From: Candidatus Prevotella equi
GTDB lineage: Bacteria > Bacteroidota > Bacteroidia > Bacteroidales > Bacteroidaceae
Reading direction: 5' to 3'
Assembly: GCA_018065145.1 (NCBI GenBank)
Contig: JAGHTW010000087.1
Span: 1-50,061 of the forward strand
Length of the DNA stretch: 50,061 nt
Both the position numbers and the translations under genes were made by a program. Positions 1 to 7,821 of the stretch are shown piece by piece. The stretch's first letter is position 1; every line of letters starts with the position of its first letter. The notes beneath the pieces are model-generated. The model saw nothing but the letters and a program-made list of their open reading frames with translations, was not told where the DNA came from and ran no database searches.

Positions 1-94
1 GCTGTTCATGCTCCACGCTATGATGGTGGTGGTGATGATGGTGGTGATGATGATGCTCGCCGTGGTGATGCTCGCTATGATTGTTTTCTTCCAT
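1..94 (-). CDS. His-rich protein, N-terminal fragment (cut by window edge)
   Basis: An ATG at 92-94 on the minus strand opens a frame that stays open to the window edge (31 codons). It starts MEENNHSEHHHGEH and continues with a run of 12 consecutive His, then SVEHEQ. The start is 11 nt downstream of the aquaporin stop, so the two are probably co-transcribed. A cytoplasmic His-rich N-terminus is typical of metal-handling proteins such as cation diffusion facilitators, ZIP or Ni/Zn permeases and metallochaperones, but the visible part holds no domain and I do not assign a function. The run mixes CAT and CAC codons. Confidence 0.6.
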   Translation of the reverse strand, partial: MEENNHSEHHHGEHHHHHHHHHHHHSVEHEQ

Positions 95-105
95 CTTTCA
101 AAATA

Positions 106-792
106 TTAATCCTTGTTACAGCAACAGCAGCATGGACCGATGATCTTCCAGAGGCAAGCAGCGATAGCGCCACCGATGAATGGACCAACGATGAATACCC
201 AGAGCTCAGAGAGAGCCTGACCACCCTGGAAGAGTGCAGGTCCGATAGAACGTGCAGGGTTTACTGATGTGCCAGTGTAGTGGATTCCTACGAGGTGAAT
301 GAGAATCAGTGAGAGACCGATAGCGAGACCAGCGAAGTTTCCTGCGCCAACCTTCTCGTCTGTTGTGCCGAGAACAACGAGCACGAAGAGTGCTGTGAGT
401 ACTATCTCTGCGATGAGTCCGTTTACAACGCCGCCGCTACAAGCGTTAGCGCCTGTTGTTGTTCCAAGAGCAAGTTCTGGTGCTGTTGCTACGAGAGCGT
501 AGAGAACGCATGAAGCGAGGATAGCACCGATAACCTGGAATACCATATACATGCATGCATCCTTAGCGCTGATACGCTTTGAGAGAAGGCATCCGAGTGT
601 GATGGCAGGGTTGATGTGGCAACCGCTTGTACCGCCGATGGTGTATGCCATTGCAATTACAGCGAGACCGAATGCCATTGCTGTACCAACTACTGATGCT
701 GTGTCAACGCCACAGTTAAGGCTTACGGCTGTGCCGCAACCAAGAAGGGTGAGTACGAATGTACCAACCATTTCTGCAAGATACTTTTTCAT
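106..792 (-). CDS. aqpZ: Aquaporin Z-type water channel with poly-Cys C-terminus
   Basis: This is a 228-aa MIP-family channel of the inner membrane, predicted to pass water. Two half-helix motifs are present: HINPAITLG (NPA at residues 61-63) and SVNPARS (NPA at 178-180). The selectivity-filter residues of E. coli AqpZ can be matched as F41, H166, T175 and R181. The His and small Thr favour a water channel over a glycerol facilitator. Hydrophobic segments account for the six expected membrane helices. The C-terminus ends GPCCCCCNKD, five consecutive Cys on the cytoplasmic side, which is unusual for the family. It lies 28-35 nt after proS and 11 nt before a His-rich gene. Confidence 0.9.
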   Translation of the reverse strand: MKKYLAEMVGTFVLTLLGCGTAVSLNCGVDTASVVGTAMAFGLAVIAMAYTIGGTSGCHINPAITLGCLLSKRISAKDACMYMVFQVIGAILASCVLYALVATAPELALGTTTGANACSGGVVNGLIAEIVLTALFVLVVLGTTDEKVGAGNFAGLAIGLSLILIHLVGIHYTGTSVNPARSIGPALFQGGQALSELWVFIVGPFIGGAIAACLWKIIGPCCCCCNKD

Positions 793-827
793 AATAAATT
801 ACTTTTAGAATTGTTATTGATTAGTAG

Positions 828-2300
828 CTACGTGCAATGAGCACGCGGCACTTTGATGGTTTTCCTGATACCATATCCACGCCTGGTGTCTGTTCGAATG
901 CGAAAAGGCACGCAACGGATAGTAGCCTGTGTCTCTTCCTTTATCTTCGCCTCTGTCTCGGCAGTGCCGTCCCAGTGGCAGAGGAAGAAGCCTCCGTCCT
1001 TTACCTTCTCCTTGAACTCCTCGTAGTTGTCGCACTCGTAGATATGAGCGTCGCGGTATGTTACCGCCTTCTTGAATATGTTCTGCTGGATATCCTCGAG
1101 GAGGTTCTTTACGCGTTCTACGATGCCCTCGAATGGTACAGACTCCTTCTCCAGGGTATCGCGGCGCATCACTTCGATAGTTCCGTTCTCCAGGTCGCGT
1201 GCACCCATTACAAGACGTACTGGTACACCCTTCAGCTCATAGTCAGCGAACTTGAATCCAGGTCGCTTGTTGTCAGCATCATCCAGCTTTACGCTGATAC
1301 CGAGTGCACGGAGCTGTTCGATGACGGGATTCAGCTTCTCTTCCACTGCTGCAACCTGCTCTGCCTTACCCAGAGGAATGACAACCACCTGGATAGGAGC
1401 GAGACGTGGAGGCAGTACGAGACCGTTATCATCAGAGTGAGTCATGATGAGAGCGCCGATGAGACGAGTAGAAACGCCCCATGAAGTAGCCCAAGGGGTG
1501 TCAGGCTTGTTCTCCTTATTGAGGAATGTTACGTCAAATGCTTTAGCGAAGTTCTGGCCAAGGAAGTGTGATGTACCGCTCTGCAGAGCCTTACCGTCCT
1601 GCATCATTGCCTCGATGGTGTAAGTGTCGAGGGCGCCGGCGAAACGTTCTGTCTCTGACTTCACGCCCTGCATTACAGGAACCGCCATCCATTCCTCAGC
1701 AAACTTAGCATAGACCTTCAGCATGAGCTTAGCGTTAGCGTCAGCCTCCTCACGTGTGGCGAATGCGCAGTGACCCTCCTGCCACAGGAATTCTGATGTG
1801 CGGAGGAAAGGACGTGTACGCATCTCCCAACGCATCACGTTACACCACTGGTTACACATCAGTGGCAGGTCGCGCCAAGATTGAATCCAGTTCTTGTAAG
1901 TGTTCCAGATGATAGTCTCAGAGGTAGGACGAACGATGAGCTCCTCTTCCAGTCTAGCGTTAGGATCAACCACCACGCCGTCGCCAGCATCGTTGGTCTT
2001 CAGGCGGTAGTGTGTCACTACGGCGCACTCCTTTGCGAAACCCTCTACGTGCTCTGCCTCGCGAGAGAGGAAAGACTTAGGGATGAGGAGAGGGAAGTAA
2101 GCGTTCTGTGCACCAGTCTCCTTGAACATCTTGTCAAGCTGCTGCTGCATCTTCTCCCATATAGCGTAGCCATAAGGCTTTATTACCATACATCCGCGAA
2201 CGGCAGACTGCTCTGCCAGGTCGGCTTTCACGATAAGATCATTGTACCACTGACTATAGTTGTCAGCGCGTTTTGTCAGTTCTTTAAGTTCTTTTGCCAT
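828..2300 (-). CDS. proS: Proline--tRNA ligase, C-terminus altered by a 1-nt frameshift
   Basis: Class II prolyl-tRNA synthetase of the archaeal/eukaryal type; it charges tRNA-Pro. Catalytic-core motifs such as [23 protein letters not shown] and the [12 protein letters not shown] region are intact, followed by the anticodon-binding and C-terminal zinc-type domains. The open frame gives 490 aa but ends in an atypical VPRAHCT. Removing one T from the TTTT run (plus-strand AAAA at 903-906) restores [17 protein letters not shown], then [10 protein letters not shown] and a TAA at 821-823. That is the family's conserved end with its terminal Tyr. The frame is therefore broken about 27 codons from the true end, by either a real mutation or a sequence error. 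A TAACTTTG -7 box lies at 2345-2352. Confidence 0.93.
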   Translation of the reverse strand: MAKELKELTKRADNYSQWYNDLIVKADLAEQSAVRGCMVIKPYGYAIWEKMQQQLDKMFKETGAQNAYFPLLIPKSFLSREAEHVEGFAKECAVVTHYRLKTNDAGDGVVVDPNARLEEELIVRPTSETIIWNTYKNWIQSWRDLPLMCNQWCNVMRWEMRTRPFLRTSEFLWQEGHCAFATREEADANAKLMLKVYAKFAEEWMAVPVMQGVKSETERFAGALDTYTIEAMMQDGKALQSGTSHFLGQNFAKAFDVTFLNKENKPDTPWATSWGVSTRLIGALIMTHSDDNGLVLPPRLAPIQVVVIPLGKAEQVAAVEEKLNPVIEQLRALGISVKLDDADNKRPGFKFADYELKGVPVRLVMGARDLENGTIEVMRRDTLEKESVPFEGIVERVKNLLEDIQQNIFKKAVTYRDAHIYECDNYEEFKEKVKDGGFFLCHWDGTAETEAKIKEETQATIRCVPFRIRTDTRRGYGIRKTIKVPRAHCT

Positions 2301-2344
2301 TATATTGTTATATTATGATTACGTACATGCGTATAAAACTGTTG

Positions 2345-2352
2345 CAAAGTTA
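2345..2352 (-). promoter_or_regulatory. Promoter -7 element for proS
   Basis: The minus strand reads TAACTTTG, an exact match to the Bacteroidetes TAnnTTTG -7 box, about 45 nt before the proS start. No clear TTTG -33 element stands 19-21 bp upstream, where a T-rich tract sits instead. Confidence 0.5.
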
Positions 2353-2458
2353 GTAATTTTTTTTTAGACGGACAATAGAAGTGTTAATATTTTCTTATTT
2401 TTTCTTACATTTTGACTTATCGGAACTATCCGTCTTCAGATTCAAACTAGAGCAAAAG

Positions 2459-2634
2459 CACCTTCGTTTTATGCCTTTCGGAGGGTGTTTTTGTGCCTTC
2501 GAAGGGTGATTGTAATGCCTTTACCCGGTAATCGTGCAACGATTACCGAGTGAAAGTTGCACGATTACATTGTAATAGTTATACGATAACAACGCAAAAG
2601 TGCCACTTTTACCGAGTAAAAGTGGCACTTTGAT
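2459..2634. repeat. Array A: eight 22-bp palindromic modules (GTAA-N11-TTAC + 3 nt)
   Basis: Eight units in strict 22-bp phase begin at 2459, 2481, 2503, 2525, 2547, 2569, 2591 and 2613. Each is a 3-nt spacer, a GTAA-like tetramer, an 11-nt core and a TTAC-like tetramer. The last five are the clearest, with cores tcgtgcaacga, aagttgcacga, tagttatacga, aagtgccactt and aagtggcactt. The first three are degenerate and share a TGCCT core end. Perfect inverted repeats occur within and between units: 13 bp (2528-2540 with 2556-2568) and 14 bp (2597-2610 with 2618-2631, 7-nt loop). The array lies between proS and the upstream co-oriented gene and has no coding capacity. The same module recurs at 28431-28562. 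Apart from the array and promoter elements, I see nothing in 2301-2823. Confidence 0.85.
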
Positions 2635-2823
2635 GTGATAAAATATAGTCCTAAAAGTATAATGCTTTGATTATTAATATTTTAGCCTAATGCTTCAAAA
2701 CGCGCCTGTACGCGTCCAACTTTATTGTTGTTGAAAAATATCGCAAAAATAAGGCGTTAGTAAAAATCAAAGTGTAAGCAAATCGGGGTGTTTTGTTTGC
2801 AAAATGTCAATATGGTGGTAGCC

Positions 2824-3477
2824 TTATTGCTTTGCAACAAGCTTGCCGAATTGTGTTCCCATTGATGATAGTATCACTCCAATTCGTATTGTCTCGCTTA
2901 TATTGCTTACGCCCTTCATGTGTCCCACGCTGTAAGTGCAAACGTTCTTACTGCCTCCAGCGCTCTTTGCTGGGGCTTTTCCCTTGCCTTTCTTGCTGCT
3001 TGCAGCTGGTGCGGCGCCGCCTCTCTTCACAACAATAATCTGGCAGTCGTCCAGACTGCTCTCTCCGCCGCCTACCCATGAACTTGCAAACATGTGAACA
3101 GCAGCGGCTGCCCTGTTGCCGAGATGGATGGAGGTTGGTCGGATGACGATTTTGTACTCTGCGTTCTTCTTGTCGAAGTCTATCTTTGCGCCTTTCTTGT
3201 TCTTGCGGTTGTACGCCACGCCAAAGTATTTCTCCAGTTTCTTCTTCTCTTCTGGCCAGTCACGGGCGTAATCCGAACCACCTTCCTTCATGTGTCTTGC
3301 CCAACTCTTGTTGTCATCATCAAGAACAAGCTTCGACATGTCGAGTTCTATGCCTAAGGTGATGTCAGGATTCTTCAGTACTGAGTAATCTCCGCTTACG
3401 AAAGTTACAGGATTTGGTTTTGCGGAAAGAACCATTGCGAACATGCAACAGAAAAATAAAATCAGATTTCTTTTCAT
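2824..3477 (-). CDS. Small secreted protein of unknown function
   Basis: I do not recognise this 217-aa protein. I chose the ATG at 3475-3477 because it gives a typical signal peptide (MKRNLILFFCCMFAMVLSA, then KPNP); an in-frame ATG 21 nt upstream would put extra residues before it. The mature part is charged (DDDNKSWARHMKEGG, WPEEKKKLEKYFG, KNKKGAKIDF). It has a central stretch resembling other Bacteroidales exported hypotheticals (YKIVIRPTSIHLGNRAAAA) and a low-complexity Lys/Ala/Gly linker near residues 160-180 (KKGKGKAPAKSAGGS). No lipobox Cys is obvious at the cleavage site. A TACCTTTG -7 element lies about 75 nt upstream. The gene stands alone, ahead of the module array. Confidence 0.75.
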   Translation of the reverse strand: MKRNLILFFCCMFAMVLSAKPNPVTFVSGDYSVLKNPDITLGIELDMSKLVLDDDNKSWARHMKEGGSDYARDWPEEKKKLEKYFGVAYNRKNKKGAKIDFDKKNAEYKIVIRPTSIHLGNRAAAAVHMFASSWVGGGESSLDDCQIIVVKRGGAAPAASSKKGKGKAPAKSAGGSKNVCTYSVGHMKGVSNISETIRIGVILSSMGTQFGKLVAKQ

Positions 3478-3553
3478 AGGTAATGTATTTGCGTCCAACT
3501 ATGACGTATGGACTTTGATTATAAAGATTTAGAAAAAATTAGATTACAGCGGG

Positions 3554-3561
3554 CAAAGGTA
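3554..3561 (-). promoter_or_regulatory. Promoter -7 element for the small secreted protein
   Basis: The minus strand reads TACCTTTG, a match to the Bacteroidetes TAnnTTTG box, about 75 nt before the chosen start. No good -33 TTTG is seen at the expected distance. Confidence 0.45.
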
Positions 3562-3627
3562 CAAATAAAATCTGAAAAACCGCGAATTAAACGTTGAATT
3601 TATGCAATTTTTTTCTTTTATGAAGTT

Positions 3628-3672
3628 GTAATTTTCGATAATTTACGTTATATTATTCGATAATTCGCGTTA
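3628..3672. repeat. Possible short 22-bp repeat, same geometry as arrays A and B
   Basis: TTCGATAATTTACGTTA (3634-3650) recurs as TTCGATAATTCGCGTTA (3656-3672), exactly 22 nt apart with two differences. The first copy fits the module layout of the large arrays, gtaa (3628-3631), 11-nt core ttttcgataat, ttac (3643-3646), but its core is unrelated. The rest of the divergent intergenic region 3478-3792 is AT-rich and holds promoter elements for both neighbours and nothing else I can name. Confidence 0.5.
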
Positions 3673-3732
3673 GCGTAAGCGTTTGTCTTGGGTGTGAAAG
3701 AAACTTAAAAATTGGTTTTTTTTGTGGAAAAG

Positions 3733-3763
3733 TTTGCAGTTATGGAAATTTTTATTAATTTTG
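3733..3763 (+). promoter_or_regulatory. Promoter of the 3793-10970 operon
   Basis: TTTG (3733-3736), a 19-bp spacer and TAATTTTG (3756-3763) match the Bacteroidetes primary-sigma consensus. The predicted transcription start is about 20-25 nt ahead of the ATG at 3793. Confidence 0.65.
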
Positions 3764-3792
3764 AACTTTGAAACAAACTAAAAACAATAACT

Positions 3793-4065
3793 ATGGCAAA
3801 CAAAAGAGACTTAAAGAGAGGAATAAACTACATCTGCAGCGATTTATTTGCAGAGTGCGTAGCAGTATCATTGTACAACAAGAAGAGCGATCCAGCCAAC
3901 ATGGATACGCTGATGAAGTCAGTGCTTCGCGTACATTCTAACTATATCCTGCGCGTGTCACACCCAGAACCAGGCATGCCTGCAAAGAAATACTACAAGA
4001 ACCTCATTGAATGCTTCAATCATGAAGTGAACGATATAGTTGATGCTATAAATAATGTACATTAA
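3793..4065 (+). CDS. Conserved small protein of unknown function (90 aa)
   Basis: A 90-aa soluble protein that opens a six-gene operon directly behind a good promoter. It begins MANKRDLKRGINYICSDLF and looks largely helical, with two Cys (residues 15 and 22) and charged C-terminal helices (KKYYKNLIECFNHEVNDIVD). It has no signal peptide or membrane segment. I do not recognise a named domain; it resembles short conserved Bacteroidales hypotheticals. The acyltransferase follows after 8 nt. Confidence 0.75.
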   Translation: MANKRDLKRGINYICSDLFAECVAVSLYNKKSDPANMDTLMKSVLRVHSNYILRVSHPEPGMPAKKYYKNLIECFNHEVNDIVDAINNVH

Positions 4066-4073
4066 TTAAAGTC

Positions 4074-4619
4074 ATGCAGAAAGCATTATGTTCGTGGTTG
4101 CTGTACCGTTTGATGGGCTGGAAGAAAGTCGTCACGGTGGAGCATCCTGATAAATATATTATCTGTCTGGCGCCCCACACTAGCAACTGGGACTTCCTCA
4201 TCGGACAGCTTTACTGCCGTGCAGAGGGAATAAAGTCAAACTACCTCATGAAGAAGGAATGGTTCTTCTGGCCTCTCGGTCCCATCTTCCGTATGATGGG
4301 CGGAATACCAGTAAATCGTGACAAGAAGACCAGTATGACGGAGGCACTGGCAGAGGCAGCAAAGGGTGCGAAAGAGTTTCGTCTCACCATAACGCCAGAG
4401 GGAACGCGCAGCCGTAACCCCGACTGGAAGAAAGGATTCTACTTCGTTGCATTGAAAGCGCAGATGCCTATACTGCTCTACGGCGTGGATTATGAGAAGA
4501 AACTCATACAGTGCACCAAGAGTTACGTGCCAACAGGTGACGTGGAGAACGAACTGCCAGAGATAAAACAGTACTTTGCTGATTTCAAAGGCAAGCATCC
4601 AGAGAAATTCGCAATATAA
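4074..4619 (+). CDS. PlsC-like 1-acylglycerol-3-phosphate acyltransferase family protein
   Basis: A 181-aa glycerolipid acyltransferase. The HX4D catalytic motif is present as APHTSNWDF near residues 34-42, followed by FRMMGGIPVNRD (acceptor-binding block) and the TPEGTRS block near residue 104. This short form without a clear membrane anchor is common in Bacteroidetes, where it is annotated as lysophospholipid or 1-acyl-sn-glycerol-3-phosphate acyltransferase. The exact acceptor cannot be told from sequence. It is 3 nt ahead of the large secreted amidase-like gene. Confidence 0.85.
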   Translation: MQKALCSWLLYRLMGWKKVVTVEHPDKYIICLAPHTSNWDFLIGQLYCRAEGIKSNYLMKKEWFFWPLGPIFRMMGGIPVNRDKKTSMTEALAEAAKGAKEFRLTITPEGTRSRNPDWKKGFYFVALKAQMPILLYGVDYEKKLIQCTKSYVPTGDVENELPEIKQYFADFKGKHPEKFAI

Positions 4620-4622
4620 ACG

Positions 4623-7487
4623 ATGATAAGACATAAAATACTTACGATGATAATGATGTGCATGGTGTGGCTTTTAGCTACGCCATGTATTGCTGTATCT
4701 GCCGACGACCATCTCGTTGACATGAAGATTGATGATGCAGCAAAAACTATCGTTGTATATATGGATGATAGGTTTGCTAATCAGGCATTTACGGAGAAAA
4801 GCATAAAGAAAATCTATAAGCGTACGAGCAAGGACGTCCATAAGGCATTGCCAAAGCAGTATTCCACCTATCAGGTGCGAATCATGACCAAGGGCGTGAT
4901 GCTTGAAAGCCTTCTCAATGCCGAACCTCAGGAAGACAGTCGCAAACCCGAAAAGAAGAAAAAGCGACATGGCGGTTGGTGGGGCGATGTGTCGTATGAT
5001 GGCAGTCCTTGGGTGACAAGAGTATCGCAGCCACACAAGATAACGGCGGGACTAAACGACAGGCATATCTCCCTGTGGGCGAGTCACGGACGCTATTACG
5101 ACGTAGCAAAAGGCTACTGGAAATGGCAGAGACCGAATATGTTCTGTACCACAGAAGACCTCTTCACCCAAACCATTGTGGTGCCATACCTTATCCCCAT
5201 GCTTGAAAATGCCGGCGCTAACGTCTTCACACCAAGAGAACGAGACTGGCAGACACAGGAGGTGATAGTCGATAACGACGGTAGTATGGCGTATTATAAA
5301 GAGGTAAACCGTTCCGGACGATGGACAACAGCCCGTAATAAAGGCTTCGCCATGCCTGACAGTCTGCTCGTTGACAGCCTTAATCCGTTCACACTCGGTA
5401 CCGTTCGTCAGACATCCACAACCCACGATGCCGACGCTACCACAGCAACATATCAACCGCAGTTCTCCCGTGCGGGACGCTATGCCGTCTATGTAAGCTA
5501 CGCTACGGTGGAGAAGAGCGTTGACGATGCTCTGTACAGCGTGTATCACCAAGGCGAGAGAACCGATTTTCGTGTCAATCAGCGCATGGGTGGCGGCACA
5601 TGGGTGTATCTCGGCACCTTTGACTTTGACCAGGGATGCACCGAGTTGAATAGAGTTGTCGTGTCGGCACAGTCCAGAGAGAAAGGCGTAGTGACAACAG
5701 ATGCCGTTCGTTTCGGCGGAGGTATGGGCAATATACGCCGCGGCGGTGCCGTCAGCGGATTGCCACGCTGTCTGGAGGGAGCACGATACTATGCACAATG
5801 GGCTGGCGCACCGTATGAGGTGTATGGCGGTTACAAGGGAACGGATGACTATAAGGACGACATCAACGTACGTTCGCTGATGACAAACTGGATAGCAGGC
5901 GGTTCGCCTTATGCTCCTACGAAGAAAGGAAAGAATGTTCCTATCGACCTTTGCCTTGCCGTGCACTCCGATGCCGGCTACAATAGTGATATGCAGTCCG
6001 TATATGGTTCGCTGGCGGTATGTACCACCGACTTCAACGACGGAAAGTTAGACGCTGGCGCAGCACGAAGCCACTCTAAGGACCTTGCGCAGATGTTGCT
6101 CGATAACTCAAAGAAAGACCTTGCCTCGCGCTATGGCGACTGGAAATGGCGAGACCTCTATGACAGAAACTATTCCGAGACACGACTGCCAGCCATGCCT
6201 TCCGCAATATTTGAGACACTATCGCACCAGAGTTTCCCTGACATGAAACTCGCACACGACCCAGATTTCAAGTTCACCCTTGCGCGTTCCATATATAAGA
6301 CAATACTGCGTTACGAGGCAAAGGCACACGGTACGAAGGCTGTCGTTAGTCCTTTGGCACCAGAGCAGTTCTCTGTCATGCTCGACAAGGACGGCAATGC
6401 CACTCTTAGGTGGATGCCGCAGAGTGACAAGCAAGAGCCAACGGCTGACGCAACATCGTACAATGTCTATATGGCGATGGGAGGACTGGGATATGACAAT
6501 GGCGTGAATACCACAAAGAACAGTTACACCATTCATGTGGAAAAAGATATGATATACCGCTTTCGCGTGACGTCTGTCAATGCAGGAGGCGAGAGTTTCC
6601 CTTCGGAAGAGTTGGCAGTGGTGTGGCATGGTCCTGAGGCAAAGACGGTACTCATCGTCAATGGCTTCCATAGACTGTCATCGCCAGCGGTCCGCAACAG
6701 TGATACGGAGAAGGGATTTGACATTGACGAAGACCCAGGAGTATCATACGGCTTGACGGCAGGATGGGCAGGAAAGCAGCAAACCTTCTCAACGGCAACG
6801 GCAGGAAGGGAAGGCTACGGCACATTCGGTTACTGCGGCAATGAGATGGCAGGACAGTTCGTGGCGGGAAATGACTTCAACTATGTGGCAGAGCATGCTG
6901 CCGCCATCCTCTCAGCAGGAAGATACAACGTGGTGAGTGCCGCGAGAGACGTGGTAGAGTGGGGAGATATAAAACTTTCCGACTACGCCTGCGTCGATTT
7001 GCTGCTCGGTAACGAGAGATATGACGGACACTCATTGCAGACATACAAGACATTCACCAAACAGTTGCAGAAGAAACTCACTGAATATAAGTCACGAGGC
7101 AGAGGCGCTTTGCTCGTAAGCGGCAGCTATGTTGCATCAGACATGATGACAGACGAGGAGCGTGACTTCATGAGAAACCTGTTAGGTTGCGACTACGGCG
7201 GTACGGTGAAGATATATAATAATGTGGTGACGGGACTGCAGCAGACGCTTGTCATCACCAATACGCTCAACGCCGAGCATTATGCTACTACGCGCAGCGA
7301 TGTATTGATGCCTTGCGGCGATGCCTTCATAGCAATGCAGTATGGCGATCAGCAAACCGCCGCTGTGGCAGTGAAGAGTGCTGGCTTCCCAACGTTCACT
7401 ATGGGTTTCCCATTTGAGTGTATAACCAACTCCGCCCAGCGTGCCGTGACGATGAAAGGCATAATGGCGTTCCTTGTAAATCAATAA
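4623..7487 (+). CDS. Secreted amidase-like protein with golvesin-like insertion and FN3 domain ("xanthan lyase"-type annotation)
   Basis: A 954-aa exported protein with an N-terminal signal peptide (residues 1-25). An N-acetylmuramoyl-L-alanine amidase (Amidase_3)-like fold appears split. Zn-ligand-like His155 (WASHG) and Glu178 (TTEDLFTQ, before ENAGANVFTPRERD) come first. His448 (LAVHSDAG) and Glu531 (IFETLSHQ) come after an insertion. The insertion (about 210-365) is rich in beta-type segments (YAVYVSYAT, GTWVYLGTFDFDQG, VVTTDAVRFGGG) and resembles the golvesin C-terminal-like/xanthan-lyase domain. An FN3-like domain follows at about 575-670, then a 280-aa C-terminal domain I cannot name, starting TVLIVNGFHRL. 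It is probably periplasmic or surface-exposed and acts on peptidoglycan or glycans. The activity is inferred. Confidence 0.75.
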   Translation: MIRHKILTMIMMCMVWLLATPCIAVSADDHLVDMKIDDAAKTIVVYMDDRFANQAFTEKSIKKIYKRTSKDVHKALPKQYSTYQVRIMTKGVMLESLLNAEPQEDSRKPEKKKKRHGGWWGDVSYDGSPWVTRVSQPHKITAGLNDRHISLWASHGRYYDVAKGYWKWQRPNMFCTTEDLFTQTIVVPYLIPMLENAGANVFTPRERDWQTQEVIVDNDGSMAYYKEVNRSGRWTTARNKGFAMPDSLLVDSLNPFTLGTVRQTSTTHDADATTATYQPQFSRAGRYAVYVSYATVEKSVDDALYSVYHQGERTDFRVNQRMGGGTWVYLGTFDFDQGCTELNRVVVSAQSREKGVVTTDAVRFGGGMGNIRRGGAVSGLPRCLEGARYYAQWAGAPYEVYGGYKGTDDYKDDINVRSLMTNWIAGGSPYAPTKKGKNVPIDLCLAVHSDAGYNSDMQSVYGSLAVCTTDFNDGKLDAGAARSHSKDLAQMLLDNSKKDLASRYGDWKWRDLYDRNYSETRLPAMPSAIFETLSHQSFPDMKLAHDPDFKFTLARSIYKTILRYEAKAHGTKAVVSPLAPEQFSVMLDKDGNATLRWMPQSDKQEPTADATSYNVYMAMGGLGYDNGVNTTKNSYTIHVEKDMIYRFRVTSVNAGGESFPSEELAVVWHGPEAKTVLIVNGFHRLSSPAVRNSDTEKGFDIDEDPGVSYGLTAGWAGKQQTFSTATAGREGYGTFGYCGNEMAGQFVAGNDFNYVAEHAAAILSAGRYNVVSAARDVVEWGDIKLSDYACVDLLLGNERYDGHSLQTYKTFTKQLQKKLTEYKSRGRGALLVSGSYVASDMMTDEERDFMRNLLGCDYGGTVKIYNNVVTGLQQTLVITNTLNAEHYATTRSDVLMPCGDAFIAMQYGDQQTAAVAVKSAGFPTFTMGFPFECITNSAQRAVTMKGIMAFLVNQ

Positions 7488-7501
7488 CATAAATATATAT
7501 A

Positions 7502-7816
7502 ATGTATAACATAGTATCCAATGCCTCAGGCACTCGTTCTATAGAGATCAGTGATGAGAACCTTATGACGATAGAGCGCTATTCGCTCTTTCGTAACCTT
7601 GTTGACAGTAACGGCATAATAGATGATGACGTACTGGAGAAGTTGCGCCTTAATGTGCGCGACCTGATACGCAGTACCAATGCGTCAGACCAGGAACTGA
7701 TGAATCTCTGCTTTGATGTGCTATATCACAACAATATGAAGGCTACTGCACTGAGAAACCTTATTGTGCTCTATACGGAGAAAATAGGAACCCTAACAAA
7801 CGAGTCTAACGAATAA
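7502..7816 (+). CDS. Conserved small protein of unknown function (104 aa)
   Basis: A 104-aa acidic, mostly helical soluble protein in the middle of the operon, 14 nt after the amidase-like gene and 5 nt before ygiQ. It has no signal peptide, Cys cluster or recognisable motif. The tight spacing and ordinary codon use argue that it is a real gene. I do not assign a function. Confidence 0.7.
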   Translation: MYNIVSNASGTRSIEISDENLMTIERYSLFRNLVDSNGIIDDDVLEKLRLNVRDLIRSTNASDQELMNLCFDVLYHNNMKATALRNLIVLYTEKIGTLTNESNE

Positions 7817-7821
7817 TCACG

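Noticed and set aside
897..910. Programmed +1 frameshift at CCU UUU C in proS
   Set aside because: There is no stop codon or obviously starved codon in the A site and no stimulator; an indel in a homopolymer is simpler. It is kept only as a minor alternative in the finding.
837..1484. 215-codon plus-strand frame over proS
   Set aside because: It is antisense to the conserved ProRS frame with no recognisable protein features.
2459..2634. CRISPR array
   Set aside because: Spacers are only 3 nt, cores vary and flip orientation, and no cas genes are present.
5052..5966. 304-codon open frame on the minus strand inside the amidase-like gene
   Set aside because: It is fully antisense to a well-supported gene, its product is a Cys/His/Ile-rich mixture with no motif, and it has no promoter. 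It is a shadow frame.
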